A stretch of DNA of 64,000 bases from Nicotiana tabacum (Eukaryota; Streptophyta; Magnoliopsida; Solanales; Solanaceae): positions 45,703,348 to 45,767,347 of the forward strand of contig NC_134102.1 of the NCBI RefSeq assembly GCF_000715075.1. Direction: 5' to 3'. Below are positions 34,889 to 47,531 of this stretch, in pieces (positions within the stretch are counted from its first letter, which is position 1; the number at the start of each line of letters is the position of its first letter). The notes beneath the pieces are model-generated. The model made no database searches, had not been told where the DNA came from, and saw only the letters and a program-made list of their open reading frames with translations. Both the position numbers and the translations under genes were made by a program.

Positions 34889-36300
34889 ACACCTAGGAGG
34901 AGAGCAAGAAATGGCCAAGAAGCCAACGCCGCCTTAGTATTGGCAGTATCCCCTTTATTTGATGATGCGGGTGAAAACCCGAGGGGTGAGGATAATCCCC
35001 CAACTACTACACTACCTGATTCTACTACTCTGGACCATGCCACACCAGCTCCTACACCTACTGAGGGCGCGACGGTTCCTCCACCTAATATTCCGATTCC
35101 ACCTCCAGCACCAGCTTCCGGCTCTAGTATTTAAGATGGAGATCTTAGGGGAGCTATTCAGATGCTGACTCAGATAGTAGCTTATCAGGCCCAAAGGTCG
35201 AATGTTGCACCCAAATCTTCAAGCTCACAAGGGGATTCAACTAGTTCTAGGGTGAACAAGTTTCTGCAGTTGGATCCTCCGGTGTTCACCGATGCTAATC
35301 CCGAGGAGGATCCACATGACTTCATTGATGAGATGCATAAGACTCTCCGGGTTATGCGCACTACTGAGACGGAGGGAGTGGAGTTGGCCGCCTACCGCCT
35401 GAAAGGGGTGGTCTATTTTTGGTTTGAGTTATGGGAGGATTCTCGGGAGGAAGGGAGCCCTCCAGTGAGATGGAGTGAGTTTGTTAATGCCTTTATAGAC
35501 CATTTCTTGCCTGCCGAGGCTAGGGCAGCCCGTGCCGCAGAGTTTGAGAATCTTAAGCAAGGGAGTAAGAGTGTGTGGGAGTATCACATGGAGTTCACAC
35601 ATCTATCAAAATATGCCATTCTTATGTTACCTACTATGGAGGCTAGAGTGCGCTGGTTTGTGCAGGGCCTTAGCCCCTTGGTTATCAATGAGGCCGCTAC
35701 AACTGCCTTGAATTCAGATATGAACTATGGGAAAATGGTAGCATTTGCTCAAGCTACAGAGGACCGTAAGTTGAAGAACAGAAGGGAGCAAGAGGACACC
35801 AGCAAGGTCCGATCCGCGGGCAACTTTAGGGAGTCATTTGGTGGGGGAAGATCAGCTTTCAGGGGAGGATCATCAGGGCTAACCCAGTCTCATGCTCAGT
35901 CTTCAGCCAGTGCACCGCCAGCAGGGCACAATCAGCAACAAGGGAGTCGCTTTAGGCCCAATCATGACGGTAGGAGACCCCACCATCGGGGCCAATCAAG
36001 AGGGAGATTCCAGCAGCAGTAGAGACCCCACATACCCCAGGTGTGGGAAGATGCACTCGAGGATCTGCTATATGGACTTACCTATATGTTACGGGTATGG
36101 ATTGAGGGGTCATATTCAGAGAGAGTGCCGTTCATCCCGCCAGAGTGCGGGCAAGGGCACATCACAGCCATCCAGTTCTGTAGCTGCTACATCTTCAACA
36201 GCCCCTCCAGCTCGAGGCCCTCCGTCACCAGCACTGTGTGGTGCAGCTAGGGGTGATGCGCAGGGTTCTTGGAGGACCCAGCCGTTTCTATGCTATGAGT
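34889..36300 (+). pseudogene. gag: gag pseudogene of element D
   Basis: ATG 34889 begins MTPRRRARNGQEAN, a basic gag start. A proline-rich linker follows, then TAA at 35132. The frame resumes in register and carries the capsid domain (about 35255-35800), including DPPVFTDANPEEDPHDFIDE and the matching FWFELWEDSRE block, then an R/G/Q-rich tail. TAG at 36020 and a frameshift around 36025-36035 follow. The zinc knuckle (about 36070-36120) reads CYGYGLRGHIQREC, with its second Cys replaced by Tyr. It is homologous to but clearly diverged from the young element's gag. Confidence 0.9.
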
Positions 36301-39300
36301 AGTCGCCAGAGTGCAGAGGCTTCTCCAGATATTGTCAAAGGTATATTGACTGTCCAAGCTCATGATGTATATGCTCTTATTGATCCCGGTTCCACCTTTG
36401 TCCTATGTTACCCCTTATGTTGCTATGGAATAGGGCATACAACCGGAACAACTTCATGAGTCATTTTCTGTATCTACTCTGGTTGGCAATTCTATTATGG
36501 TCGCAAGGGTGTATAAGGGTTGTGTTGTCACGGTGTATGGCTGGGACACCGTGTCCGATCTCATTGAATTGGGGATGGTTGATTTTGATGTAATTATGGG
36601 AATGGATTGGCTTTATTTATGTTTTGCCAAGCTCGATTGTCGAACTAGAACCGTGAGGTTTGAATTTCCAAATGAGCCGGTTATTGAGTATAAGGGGGAT
36701 AATGTGGTGTCGAAGGGCAGGCTTATTTTTTACCTTAAGGCCACGAAGATGATTAACAATGGGTGTATCTATCATTTGGTTCGGGATACAGACACCAGTG
36801 CCGAGGCGCCTACACTCGAGTTTGTGCCAGTTATGAATGAATTTCCAGTGGTCTTTCCTGATGAGCTCCATGGAATTCTGCCAGACTGGGAGATTGATTT
36901 TGGGATTGATGTGATGCCATGCACGCACCCTATATCTATTCCGCCCTACAGGATGTCACCAACAGAGTTGAAGGAACAATTGAAGGATTTGTTATATAAG
37001 GGTTTCATTCGACCGAGTGTGTCACCACGGGCACCGGTTCTCTTTGTAAGGAAAAAAGATAGATCGCTGAAGATGTGTATTGACTACAGGCAGCTCAACA
37101 AAGTCACAATAAAAAATAGGTACACGTTACCAAGAATAGATGATTTGTTTGATCAGTTACAGGGTGCGAGGTACTTCTCTAAATTGATTTACGATCCGGG
37201 TACCACCAATTGAAGATCAGGGAGTAGGATATTCCGAAAATAGCTTTCAGGACCCGATATGGGCACTTTGAATTTCTAGTAATGTCTTTTGGGCTAACAT
37301 GGACCTTATGAACCGAGTCTTCAATCCTTTTCTCGATTCTTTTGTGATAGTATTCATTGACGATATTCTTGTGTATTCACGAGGTCGGGAGGACCATGCT
37401 GATCACCTCAGGTCAGTTTTGCAAACTCTTTATCAGCACCAATTGTATGCGAAATTTTCAAAGTGTGAATTTTGGCTCGAATATGTCACATTATTGGGTC
37501 ATGTTGTCTCTAGAGAAGGAATTAAGGTTGATCCTCAAAAGATTTCAGCAGTAAATAATTGGCCTAGACCTACAACGCCAACGGAGATTCGCAGTTTCTT
37601 GGGCTTAGTAGGGTATTACAGGAAGTTTGTGGAGGGGTTCTCTACTCTTGCCTTTCCGTTGAATAAATTGACTCTGAAAGCAGTTAAGTTCCAATGGTCC
37701 GATGCTTGTGAACGGAGCTTCCAGGAGTTGAAATCGAGATTGACTACAATGCCGGTGTTAACCTTGCTAGAAGGTACAGATGAATTTGTGGTATATTGTG
37801 ATGCTTCAAGAATTGGGCTTGAGTGTGTATTAATGCAACACGACAAAGTTATAGCTTATGCTTCTAGGCAACTCAAGAATCATGAAAAGAACTATCCAAC
37901 TCATGACGTAGAACTTGCGGCAGTGGTTTTTGCATTAAACATTTGGCATCACTATTTGTATAGGGTCCATGTGGAGGTATTCACGGACCACAAGAGTCTT
38001 CAATAAATTTTCAAACAAAAGGAGCTAAATCTGAGGTAGAGAAGATGGATGGAGTTACTCAAAGATTACGACATCGATATTCTATATCACCCGGGGAAAG
38101 CCAATATTGTGGCGGATGATCTTTGCCGGAAATATATGGGTAGTTTGGCACACTTGGAGATATATCAAAGGCCATTGGCCAAGGAAGTCCATCGATTGGC
38201 TAGTTTGGGAGTTCGTCTTGCGGACTCTAGTGAAGGAAGGGTAATTGTGCAAATAGGGATGAATCATCGCTTGTTGTGGAAATCAAAGAGAAGCAATACA
38301 ATAATCGATTTTTGGTGAATTGAAGTAGGGGATTCAAAAACATAAAACTATGGCTTTTCCTCTTGGCATGGATGATGGTACACTGAAGTACCAAGGGCGA
38401 CTATGTGTTTCGAATATAGATGGTCTCCGGAAAAGAATCACGACCGAGGCTCACACTTCTAGGTATTCTGTGCATCCAAGTTCTACAAAGATGTATCACT
38501 ACCTCAAGGAAATCTATTTGTGGAATGACATGAAAAGGAATGTGGCAGACTTTGTGGCAAGGTGTCCAAATTGCCAGCAAGGGAAAATCGAATATCAACG
38601 GCCTGGTGAGTTGGAACAGAACATAGAAATTCCAATGTAGAAGTGGGAGATGATTAATGCGGATTTTGTGGTAGGATTACCGCGCACTCCATGCAAATTT
38701 GACTCAATTTAGGTGATCGTGGACCGACTCATGAAATCAGCACATTTCTTGCTAATTAAATCTACTAACATAGCAAAATAGTATGTTCAGTTGTATATCA
38801 AGGAAATAGTCAGGCTATATGGTACTCTAGTTTCTATTATTTCCGATCGAGGGGCTCAGTTCACGGCCAATTTTTGGAAAACATTTCAGCAAGGTTTGGG
38901 TATTCAGGTGAATCTTAGTACAACTTTCCATCCATAGACTGACGGGCAAGCAGAGCAGACTATTCAGATGCTTGAGGACATGTTGCGTGCTTGTGTTGTT
39001 GATTTCAAGGGTAGCTGGGATGATCATTTGCCACTCATAGAGTTTGCTTATAATAACATCTTTCATACAAGTATTTAGATGGCACCATTTGAGGCATTAT
39101 ATGGTAGGAGATGTAGATCTCCCACTGGGTGGTTCGAAATTAGGGAAGCTAAGTTAATAGGGCCAGACCTCGTGCATCAATCTATAGAAAAAGTTAAAAT
39201 CATTAACGAACGGTTGAGAACTGCTTACAACCATTAAAGATCCTATTCGGATGTCCGTCGCAGAGACTTAGAGTTCAAAGAAGATGATTGGGTATTATTG

Positions 39301-39699
39301 AAGGTTTCCCCCATAAAGGGTATTATGCGGTTTGGGAAAAAAGGGAAATTGAGTCCGAGGTATGTCAGACCGTACAAAATCATCCAAAGGATTGGTGAGG
39401 TGGCATACAAGCTGGAGCTACCACCCGAGATGTCATTAGTGCACCCGATATTCCATGTGTCTATGTTGAAGAACGTAGTTGGAGATCCATCTGCTATTGT
39501 GCTGGTTGAGACCAATGAGGTTAATGAATAATTGTCATATGAAGAAATTCCAGTTGCCATTCTTGATAGACAAGTCCGAAGGTTGAGAAATAAGGAAATT
39601 GCCTTCGTGAAAGTGTTATGGCGAAACCAGCAGGTTAAAGAGGCCATGTGGGAGGCCGAGGAAGAAATGAAGAAGAAGTATCCTTACTTGTTTGAATAG
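36301..39699 (+). pseudogene. pol: pol pseudogene of element D (PR-RT-RH-IN-chromodomain)
   Basis: All pol domains are recognisable in order. Protease DPGST lies near 36385, with a frameshift just after; RT starts near 36900; the FIDD region is near 37355; RNase H runs around 37790-38000; integrase zinc region is around 38490-38590; [12 protein letters not shown] is near 38845 and TDGQAEQ near 38940; the GPY-type segment and a chromodomain (about 39540-39690) end at TAG 39697. Lesions seen: frameshifts near 36400, 37185 and 38300-38350; a short deletion near 37298; stops at 37225, 38004, 38037, 38638, 38710, 38779, 38935, 39076, 39235 and 39529. It is dead as a gene. Confidence 0.9.
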
Positions 39700-39955
39700 C
39701 TGTGTAATCCTTTCTTTTTATGAACTTGTCGCCTGTGAATTTTGTATCACTTGTTCAATTAATGTAAATGTGTTTCTTTTGATTATATGTTGTTTACATG
39801 AGGCCACGGTTGATATGATTATGAGTTATGTTACATCATTGGATTGTGTAGATGTTTTTAGGATGTGATTCTGGGGCTCTCTGACAGGTGGATAGGCCTA
39901 GTTACAAAGGAAACTATAGGTATGAAAACCAAACTTTGGGGTTGCTCGATCTTTA
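39700..39955 (+). other. 3' internal remnant of element D, truncated before the PPT
   Basis: Non-coding tail after pol. The stretch around 39885-39915 (caggtggataggcctagtta…) matches the internal tail of the minus-strand family-2 copies (around 47020-47040), confirming the family. Sequence homology stops near 39955, so the PPT and 3' LTR are missing. Confidence 0.65.
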
Positions 39956-41270
39956 ATAAAATAAATACAAAGTCAACCAAAAAGTCTGCCCGGGCCTATA
40001 TCCCAGAACTTGCCAAAAGTGATAAATCCCAACCACCTATTCCAACACTAGTCCAAATATACAAGATTCATCCATATCTGACTCCAAATCTGGGTTCAAA
40101 TCTCACTTAATTATTCTCCAAAATGTCTCACAAAAATCTTAATTTTCTCCTTTAGATTTGATCAACCAAAAGCAAAAATAAAGAATAGAATCACGAAAAA
40201 AAATTAAATCAGAGTTAAGAACACTAACCCAATCCATGCAGGTGAAAATCAGCTCAAATATTGCCCCAATTCGAGCTCACAATCCCAAAATATGATAAAT
40301 GAAGCCAAACCTTCGATTAAAATATTCTACCCAGCGATTCTCGTTTTTGCGACCAAATCTGATGTTTTTACATCGTTGCTTCTCTGACAAAAGACTCGCT
40401 TATTGGAATCCCACAAAAATCCCATTCTTCCTCATCTGCAGCCAATTTTACACTTCAGCAGATCCGTAGGTGAGGCTTGTCCTCTTTGGTGTGACCTTCA
40501 TAGGCATGGTCAGCCTTGTGCATATGTGCACTTCCACCCCAAGCTTGCCCCTTCGAAGACATAGAGTTCTCCCTCGCAGGTGTGACATTGCATCTATGAA
40601 CCTTTCTCCGCAGGTGCGGTGCACCAGCCCCAGACCTGCCAACTAACTTCAAAATGATCCGGAATCCATCAGGAACGCACTCGATCACCTCTGGGTACCC
40701 GCCCAATCATACCAATTAGTCCCAAAATATAACACCGACGACACGAGGTCTCAAATCACGCAACTTTCAAACTCATGTCGAACCACGTCTAGCCAATTCG
40801 GAATTACCTCAAATTTTGCACACAAGTCATAAATCACCACACAAACCTATTTCAAGGCTCAAAATCCTAAACGGACCTGGATAAACACAAAGATAACTAT
40901 TAGTCAAACTTATATATTCTCCAAACCTTGAAATTTCCAACTTTCGACAATTAGAGCCAAATATACTTAGGAACCTCCAAATCCAAATCTGAACATACGA
41001 CCAAGTCCAAAATCATCATTCATACCTACCAGAACTATCAAAACAACATTCCAGATAGTCAACTCAAATGTCAAACTTCTGAAAACTCCTATAACTTAAG
41101 CTTCCAACCATGAAACTAGATGTTCCAATTCACTCCAAAACCTCTCTGAAACTAAACAAATTATCCCTATAAGTAACCAAACAACAAACAAGCATGCAGG
41201 AAATGTCAAAAAGTTAAACGGGGTTCAAATACACAAAATGATGGTCCGGGTTATTATAGTGCCCGAAACC
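39956..41270 (-). mobile_element. LTR fragment, minus strand
   Basis: AT-rich non-coding sequence reading as an LTR on the minus strand, with its start side near 41265 (minus: 'taacccggaccatcattttg') and its 3' end lost at the junction near 39956. It holds a modest CG-motif island around 40440-40640 (tccgcaggtgcgg, ccctcgcaggtg). Chance minus frames at 40448-40706 translate this island. Family not determined. Confidence 0.5.
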
Positions 41271-41489
41271 AATTCAATACAAAATTAAATATCTCTATGT
41301 GGCAGCATACCCGCTAAATCCCTAGAAACACCCCCAGGAATACTCTAAAAACCGGTACCAAACCCATAGGATAAAGCACTACACTATAATCCCAAATAAA
41401 AGCCAGATATGTTTGACTCGCTTTTCCAACTATACGCAGAGCCTTCAAAATAAATTTACCCTACTTGTATAATAACCAAGTGATCCTCT
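41271..41489. other. Unassigned AT-rich stretch
   Basis: About 220 bp between the LTR fragment and the protease remnant. I see no convincing motif. It may be the decayed continuation of the minus-strand internal region. Confidence 0.4.
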
Positions 41490-41824
41490 CTAATTTAATC
41501 CGGGCAGGTCTGCAAGAATGACCTTAAAATCCACCATGTTAAATAATAAATGATCAATCATCACATCATATCCATTAATGGTAACCACACAGGATTGATA
41601 AACACAATCTACTATAGTAAAATATTTAACATGCGTAGACACATAAATAGGAACATCCAAAGAATTTAGAGACAAACCCAAATGTGAAACAAAGTAAGAT
41701 GACACATACGAACAAGTATAACCCCGATTAAACAATACCGAAGCATCCATATGACAAACTTAAACATTACTTCAAATAATTGCATCAGATGCAACCACCT
41801 CTCGCCTACCTGGTAAAGCATACA
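41490..41824 (-). pseudogene. gag tail/protease fragment, minus strand
   Basis: The minus-strand frame from 41750 reads MDASVLFNRGYTCSYVSSYF and continues to ILADLPG near 41495. This matches the aspartic protease region of Ty3/gypsy pol, where the active-site DPGST-type motif is altered to NRGYT, so the catalytic Asp is lost. A gag tail remnant lies to its right up to 41824, where a family-2 LTR begins. The same protein region survives on the plus strand at 59870-60130. It is a pseudogene fragment. Confidence 0.75.
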
Positions 41825-44172
41825 TGTCACGCCCCAAACTCAGGGAGCGCGACCGATGCTCAACCGAGAGAACCCGGTCGAGCAAGCCTGTTAGATTTCC
41901 TTCTACGCAGCAAACTCATCCAGGAATAAATAGGAGATGTACTCCATTAATCAAACACTGAAAATATTTTATTAACAACATCCATTTCATTCCCATTAGC
42001 AGCTTCATTCATGATTTCAAAAATATTACGAGTTTATAGAATTAATAAAAAAATACGATTTCCAAATACCAACATTTCTAGTTCAATTCCCAACATCAAC
42101 CACAACCCACAACCTGTCTACGGAGCCTGTAAGTACAATAGAAGAGTAATATGAAAATGTCAGCAGCAAGGCCCCGGATGTACCTCAAAACATAGTATAT
42201 GAGTACAAAAGATACATGACCCCGAAATAAAGTGGAGCTCACCAAATCAGTTAAAAAGAGTGTACTGCTATCACCCATCATTGCTGCTTACTGTAGAACC
42301 ACCCGCATCCTTTAAAGATGCAGCGCCCCCGGCAAAAGGGACTTTAGTACTGTCGAATAATACTAGTATGTATAATTAAACACTATCTCGATAGAATGAA
42401 CAACAATACAGGAGTGACAGTCAAGAATGCAATATGAGCTTTAAATAACACCAATACATCAAGTTAAGGATTACATAGATTTGTTTAAGTCAATTCCCGC
42501 ATTATTAGGTAGGATGGCTTTTAGTACCAATATGCCACAATCCACAATACCACGGTGTTCTTACACGGAGTCAGATCTCGGCCCGATCGGCTAAGACAAC
42601 TAATTTGAGACATCAACCATATTCACTATTTCATTCACAATACCACCGTGTTATTACACGGAGTCCTATCTCAGCCTGATCTGCTAAGCCATCTCATTTG
42701 AGATATCAACCATGATCATAATTTCACTCACAATACCAAAGTGTTATGACACAGAGTTCGATCTCGGCCCGATCGGCTAAGCCATCTCATTCGAGACATC
42801 AACCATTTCAATCGATTAGCTTACTTCATATTTATTTCCCATCTTTTCAGCACATTGGCACAAGTGGCTTTAATTATAAAGTCGTTCTTGGCACTTGGCC
42901 TTATTTCACAATCAAGTTTTTTTCCACAATCCAACATTATTATTATCATCGATAAAACACGGTTTTCATTCAAGACTCTTGATTTCACATGTGAGCATTT
43001 TATAATTCAAGGCACATAGAGGCTTTTCACACAATTTGGCATAATAGTCTTTAATCAAATTTGACGTGAAGTTAAGGTATATTAGCACATATTCTAAGTC
43101 TTGAACATTTCCTCAAGTGACGAGATAACATGATGAAAGCATGTGAATACATATTACACATATATTTGCAAAGCAAGCACATTCGGGATAGCAATTTCTA
43201 GGACGTTCAATTTGGGACTTACGTCGATTGCATGAATACCGTGGGATTCAATTCTAAGAAGAGGGGGTTTAGCCAACATACATCAATTGAGCCTCTTAAG
43301 ACTCTAACATGTTCCGGAATATTAGCAACTTTAATCTACTTTAGCAATATAGCAAAATTAAACCCAAAATTAGGAAAATAATCATAATTCTAGCTCACTT
43401 GAGCATTCTATCAAACATTATATGTGTATTAAGGTTTTATGGACCTTTTTATCTTTAACTGACAACCTCCCCACATACCTTAGGAAGAAGACCTACGTGC
43501 CTCTCTTGATAATCTTCAAGGTTTTAAGTGAGAATTAAAGAGCAATTTGATGAAGATCACTTTTTCCCTCTAGGACTCTCTCTCTCACTCTAGAGTATCA
43601 GATTTTTCTCAAAAATAGCCCCTTACAACTATTTTAACAAAGTAGGGTCGGGTTTTAAAAACCCAAAAATGAAGCTCCAAAACAGGTTATGAGGCCGTAT
43701 ATGCGACCGCATAATGATTATGCGGTACGCGAAATGACCGCGAAATTTGGGTGCCAAAATTGGAAAGGAAGTGACCAGGTCTGCGGTCACTATGCGGCCC
43801 ACAAACTTGTTATGCGGTCGCATAATGCACCGCAAAATGGTTCTGCAGTCGCATAGTGCACCACAGAACCTCCCTCCAAAAAATCCCAAAACAGGAATGT
43901 GACAAGAGTGCGACACGCGAAGTGGTTATGTGGTCGCATAATGGCCGCGAAATTGACATCAAAATGACCCAGAAAACTGACCCACTCTGCAACCATTCTG
44001 CGGTCCACATAGTGGTTCTGCAGTCGTAGAATAGGCCGCAGAAATGCCTACTTCTACATAACATTTTCTTCAACTCCATTGTGCACTGTTCAATGTAAAA
44101 AGTCCAAACCGCTACGCCTGCCCTGGCATCACAGAACACCGGTTTTTAGGAACATTCTTACGGGGACTTACA
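41825..44172 (-). mobile_element. Family-2 LTR, minus strand, 2,348 bp
   Basis: On the minus strand it starts TGTAAGTCCCCG (44172) and ends GGGGCGTGACA (41825). The purine tract before it on the minus strand marks it as a 3' LTR. It contains the CG-motif island (about 43680-44050) and 93-bp-type subrepeats (about 42550-42810), and lacks about 150 bp near 43480 that the neighbouring copies retain. It abuts a protease fragment at 41824. Confidence 0.85.
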
Positions 44173-44839
44173 TCCTCCCCCACTTAAGATCATTCATCCT
44201 CGAATGAGGACTAGGGTCCACTATTAGCACCTTATGCAACTCAGTTTTTCATACCCCACACCAGCAGCCTCAAACTTAACTAACTCCCCAAATTTTCAAA
44301 CATTTTGCCAGAGTTTCCTTTGTAACTAGGCCTATCCACCTGCCATAGTAACACCAAAATAACTCCTAACAACACATCCACAACTCAATAAAGCACCACA
44401 ATGTACATATCAATAACACTAATCTCAGCATTAGAAGCACTGCATTATCAAAATGATATCTGGACATGAACTGCACATTTTTAAGTCATAACACCTAGAA
44501 AGTACCTTTCAAATCACAATCAGTTGACTATACACTCAAGTGAGAACATGTTATTTCCTTAACACTCTTGGCCCTCAAGGTGGTCTCCTTGACTTACAGA
44601 CTCCATAACACAGTAACGGAGGTAATCCCAACTCCCAGGCTTATCTAACAAGGATAGCAAATAGTTGCTCCTCATAATCCAATTATCCATTAACTTTACC
44701 TTTTTAGACATAGACACGTGAAACACCGGGTACACATAGAACAATAATAGAGAAACATCATACTCATTTTTTGGCCCATTTCCTTCGAGATTTCTTAAGT
44801 CCTAATATGACTACACATACTTTACCTTTATTAACAATT
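44173..44839 (-). pseudogene. 3' internal region with PPT and pol tail, minus strand (copy 0)
   Basis: The PPT region (minus: 'aagtgggggagga') lies at 44173-44186. Further from the LTR, the minus frame 44744-44559 begins YPVFHVSMSKKVKLMDNW, matching the HPVFHVSML motif just after the integrase C-terminus in both gag-pols of this window. A worn chromodomain follows in other frames. The segment ends at an abrupt junction with LTR-internal sequence at 44840. Confidence 0.7.
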
Positions 44840-47531
44840 CACATAGTATCCTTTAAAGATGCAGCACCCCCAGCAAAAGGGACTTTAGTACTGTCGAATA
44901 ATACTATTATGTATAATTAAACACTATCTCGATAGAATGAACAAAAATATAGGGGTGACAGTCAAGAATGCAATATGAGCTTTAAATAACACTAAAACAT
45001 CAAGTTAAGGATCACATAGATTTGTTTAAGTCAATTCCCACATTATTAGGTAGGATGGCTTTTAGTACCAATATGCCACAATCTAGAATACCACTGTGTT
45101 CTTACACGGAGTCAGATCTCGGCCCGATCGGCTAAGCCAACTAATTTGAGACATCAACCATATTCACTATTTCATTCACAATACCGCCGTGTTATTACAC
45201 GGAGTCCGATCTCAGCCTGATCGGCTAAGCCATCTCATTTGAGACATCAACCATGATCACAATTTCCCTCACAATCCCAAAGTGTTATTACATAGAGTTC
45301 GATCTCGGCCCGATCGGCTAAGCTATCTCATTCGAGACATCAACCATTTCAATCGATCAGCTTACTTTATATTTATTTCCCATCTTTTCAGCACATTGGC
45401 ACAAGTGGCTTTAATTATAAAGTCGTTCTTGGCACTTGGCCTTATTTCACAATCAAGTTCTTTTCCACAATGCAACATTTTTATTATCATCGATAACAAC
45501 ACGGTTTTCATTCAAGACTCTTGATTTCACATGTGAGCAATTTAGATTTCAAGGCACATAGAGGCTTTTCACACAATTTGGCATAACAGTCTCTAATCAA
45601 ATTTGACGTGAAGTCTAGGTATATTAGCACATATTCTAAGTCTTGAACATTTCCTCAAGTGACGAGATAACATGATGAAAGCATGGGAATACATATTACA
45701 CATATATTTGCAAAGCAAGCATATTCGGGATAGCAATTACTAGGACGTTCAATTTGGGACTTACGTTGATTGCATGAATACAATGGGATTCAATTCTAAG
45801 AAGAGGGGGTTTAGCCAACATACATCAATTAAGCCTCTTAAGACTCTAAGATGTTCCGGAATATTAGCAACTTCAATCTACTTTAGCAATATAGCAAAAT
45901 TAAATCCAAAATTAGGAAAATAATAATAATTCTAGCTCACTTGAGCATTCTATCTAACATTATATGTGTATTAAGGCTTTATGGACCTTTTTATGAAGGA
46001 CTCCACCAACCCACACCCCATTCTTTTCTATCTTTAACTGACAACCTCCCCACGTACCTTAGGAACACATGCATGCAAGGTAAGCACTCCCATCCACATG
46101 AATTACCTTATTAATGACCCATTCTAGTTATATTTTAAAATTAAGAGTTTTGGTGATAAAAGCTTACCTCATAGGAAGAAGACCTAGGTGCCTCTCTTGA
46201 TAATCTTCAAGGTTTTAAGTGAGAATTGAAGTGCAATTTGATGAAGATCACTTTCTCCTGATAGGACTCTCTCTCTCACTCTAGTGTATCAGATTTTTCT
46301 AAAAAATAGCCCATTACATCTTTTTTAACAAAGTAGGGTCGGGTTTTAAAAACCCAAAAATGAAGCTCCAAAACAGGTTATGTAGCCGCATATGCGACCG
46401 CATAATGATTATGCGGTACGCGAAATGACCGCAAAATTTGGGTGCCAAAATTGGAAAGGAAGTGACCAGGTCTGCGGTCACTATGCGGCCCACAAACCTG
46501 TTATGCGGTCGCATAATGCATCGCAAAACAGTTCTGCGGTCGCATAGTGCACCGCAGAACCTCCATCCAAAAAATCGCAAAGCTGGATATGCAACGAGAG
46601 TGCGGCACGCGAAGTGGTTATGCGGTCGCATAATGGCCGCGAAATTGACATCAAAATGACCCAGAAAACTGACCTACTCTGCGACCATTCTGCGGTCCAT
46701 AGAGTGGTTCTGCGGTCATAGAATAGGCTGCAGAAATGCCTACTTCTGCCCAACATTTTCTTCAACTCCCTAGTGCACTGTTTAATGTAAAAAGTCCGAA
46801 CCGCTATGCATGCCCTTGCATCACACAACACCGGTTTTTAGGAACATTTTTACGGGGCCTTACATCCTCCCCCACTTAAGATCATTAGTCCTCGAATGAG
46901 GACCAGGGTCCACTATTAGCACCTTATGCAACTCAGTTTTTCATACCCCACACCAGCAGCCTCAAACTTAACTAACTCCCCAAATTTCCAAACATTTTGC
47001 CAGAGTTTCCTTTGTAACTAGGCCTATCCACCTGCCATAGTAACACCAAAACAACTCCTAACAACACATCCACAACTCAATAAAGCACCACAATGTACAT
47101 ATCAATAATACTAATCTCAGCATTACAAGTACTGCATTATCAAAATGATATTTGGACATGAACTACACATTTTTAAGTCATAACACATAGAAAGTACCTT
47201 TCAAATCTCAATCAATTGACTATACACTCAAGTGAGAACATGTTATTTCCTTAACACTCTTGGTCCTCAAGGTGGCCTCCTCGACTTACAGACTCTATAA
47301 CACAGTAACGGAGGTAATCCCAACTCCCTGGCTTATCTAACAAGGATAGCAAATAGATGCTCCTCATAATCCAATTATCCATTAACTTCACCTTCTTAGA
47401 CATAGACATGTGAAACACCGGGTACACAGAGAACAATAATAGAGACACATCATGCTCATTGTTTGGCCCATTTCCTTCGAGATTTCTTAAGTCCTAATAT
47501 GACTACACATACTTTACCTTTATTAACAATT
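44840..47531 (-). repeat. Tandem unit 1 of a 2,692-bp duplication
   Basis: On the minus strand the unit is a pol tail plus PPT (47531-46865) followed by a family-2 LTR lacking its last ~480 bp (46864 down to about 44848). The junction joins LTR text 'ctttaaaggat' to internal text 'actatgtgaattgttaat'. The unit repeats exactly 2,692 bp later, with about 18 substitutions and no indels by hand count. Pol-tail frame at 47448-47251. It has no complete gene. Confidence 0.9.
46370..46745 (-). repeat. CG-motif island of unit 1
   Basis: Dense TGCGGTCGCAT/ATGCGACCGCA words on both strands, for example at 46390-46402, 46505-46515 and 46620-46630. Frames are open on both strands here (46438-46659 plus, 46314-46631 and 46481-46831 minus) because of motif composition. 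The same island recurs at 49060-49440 and 43680-44050. Confidence 0.75.
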
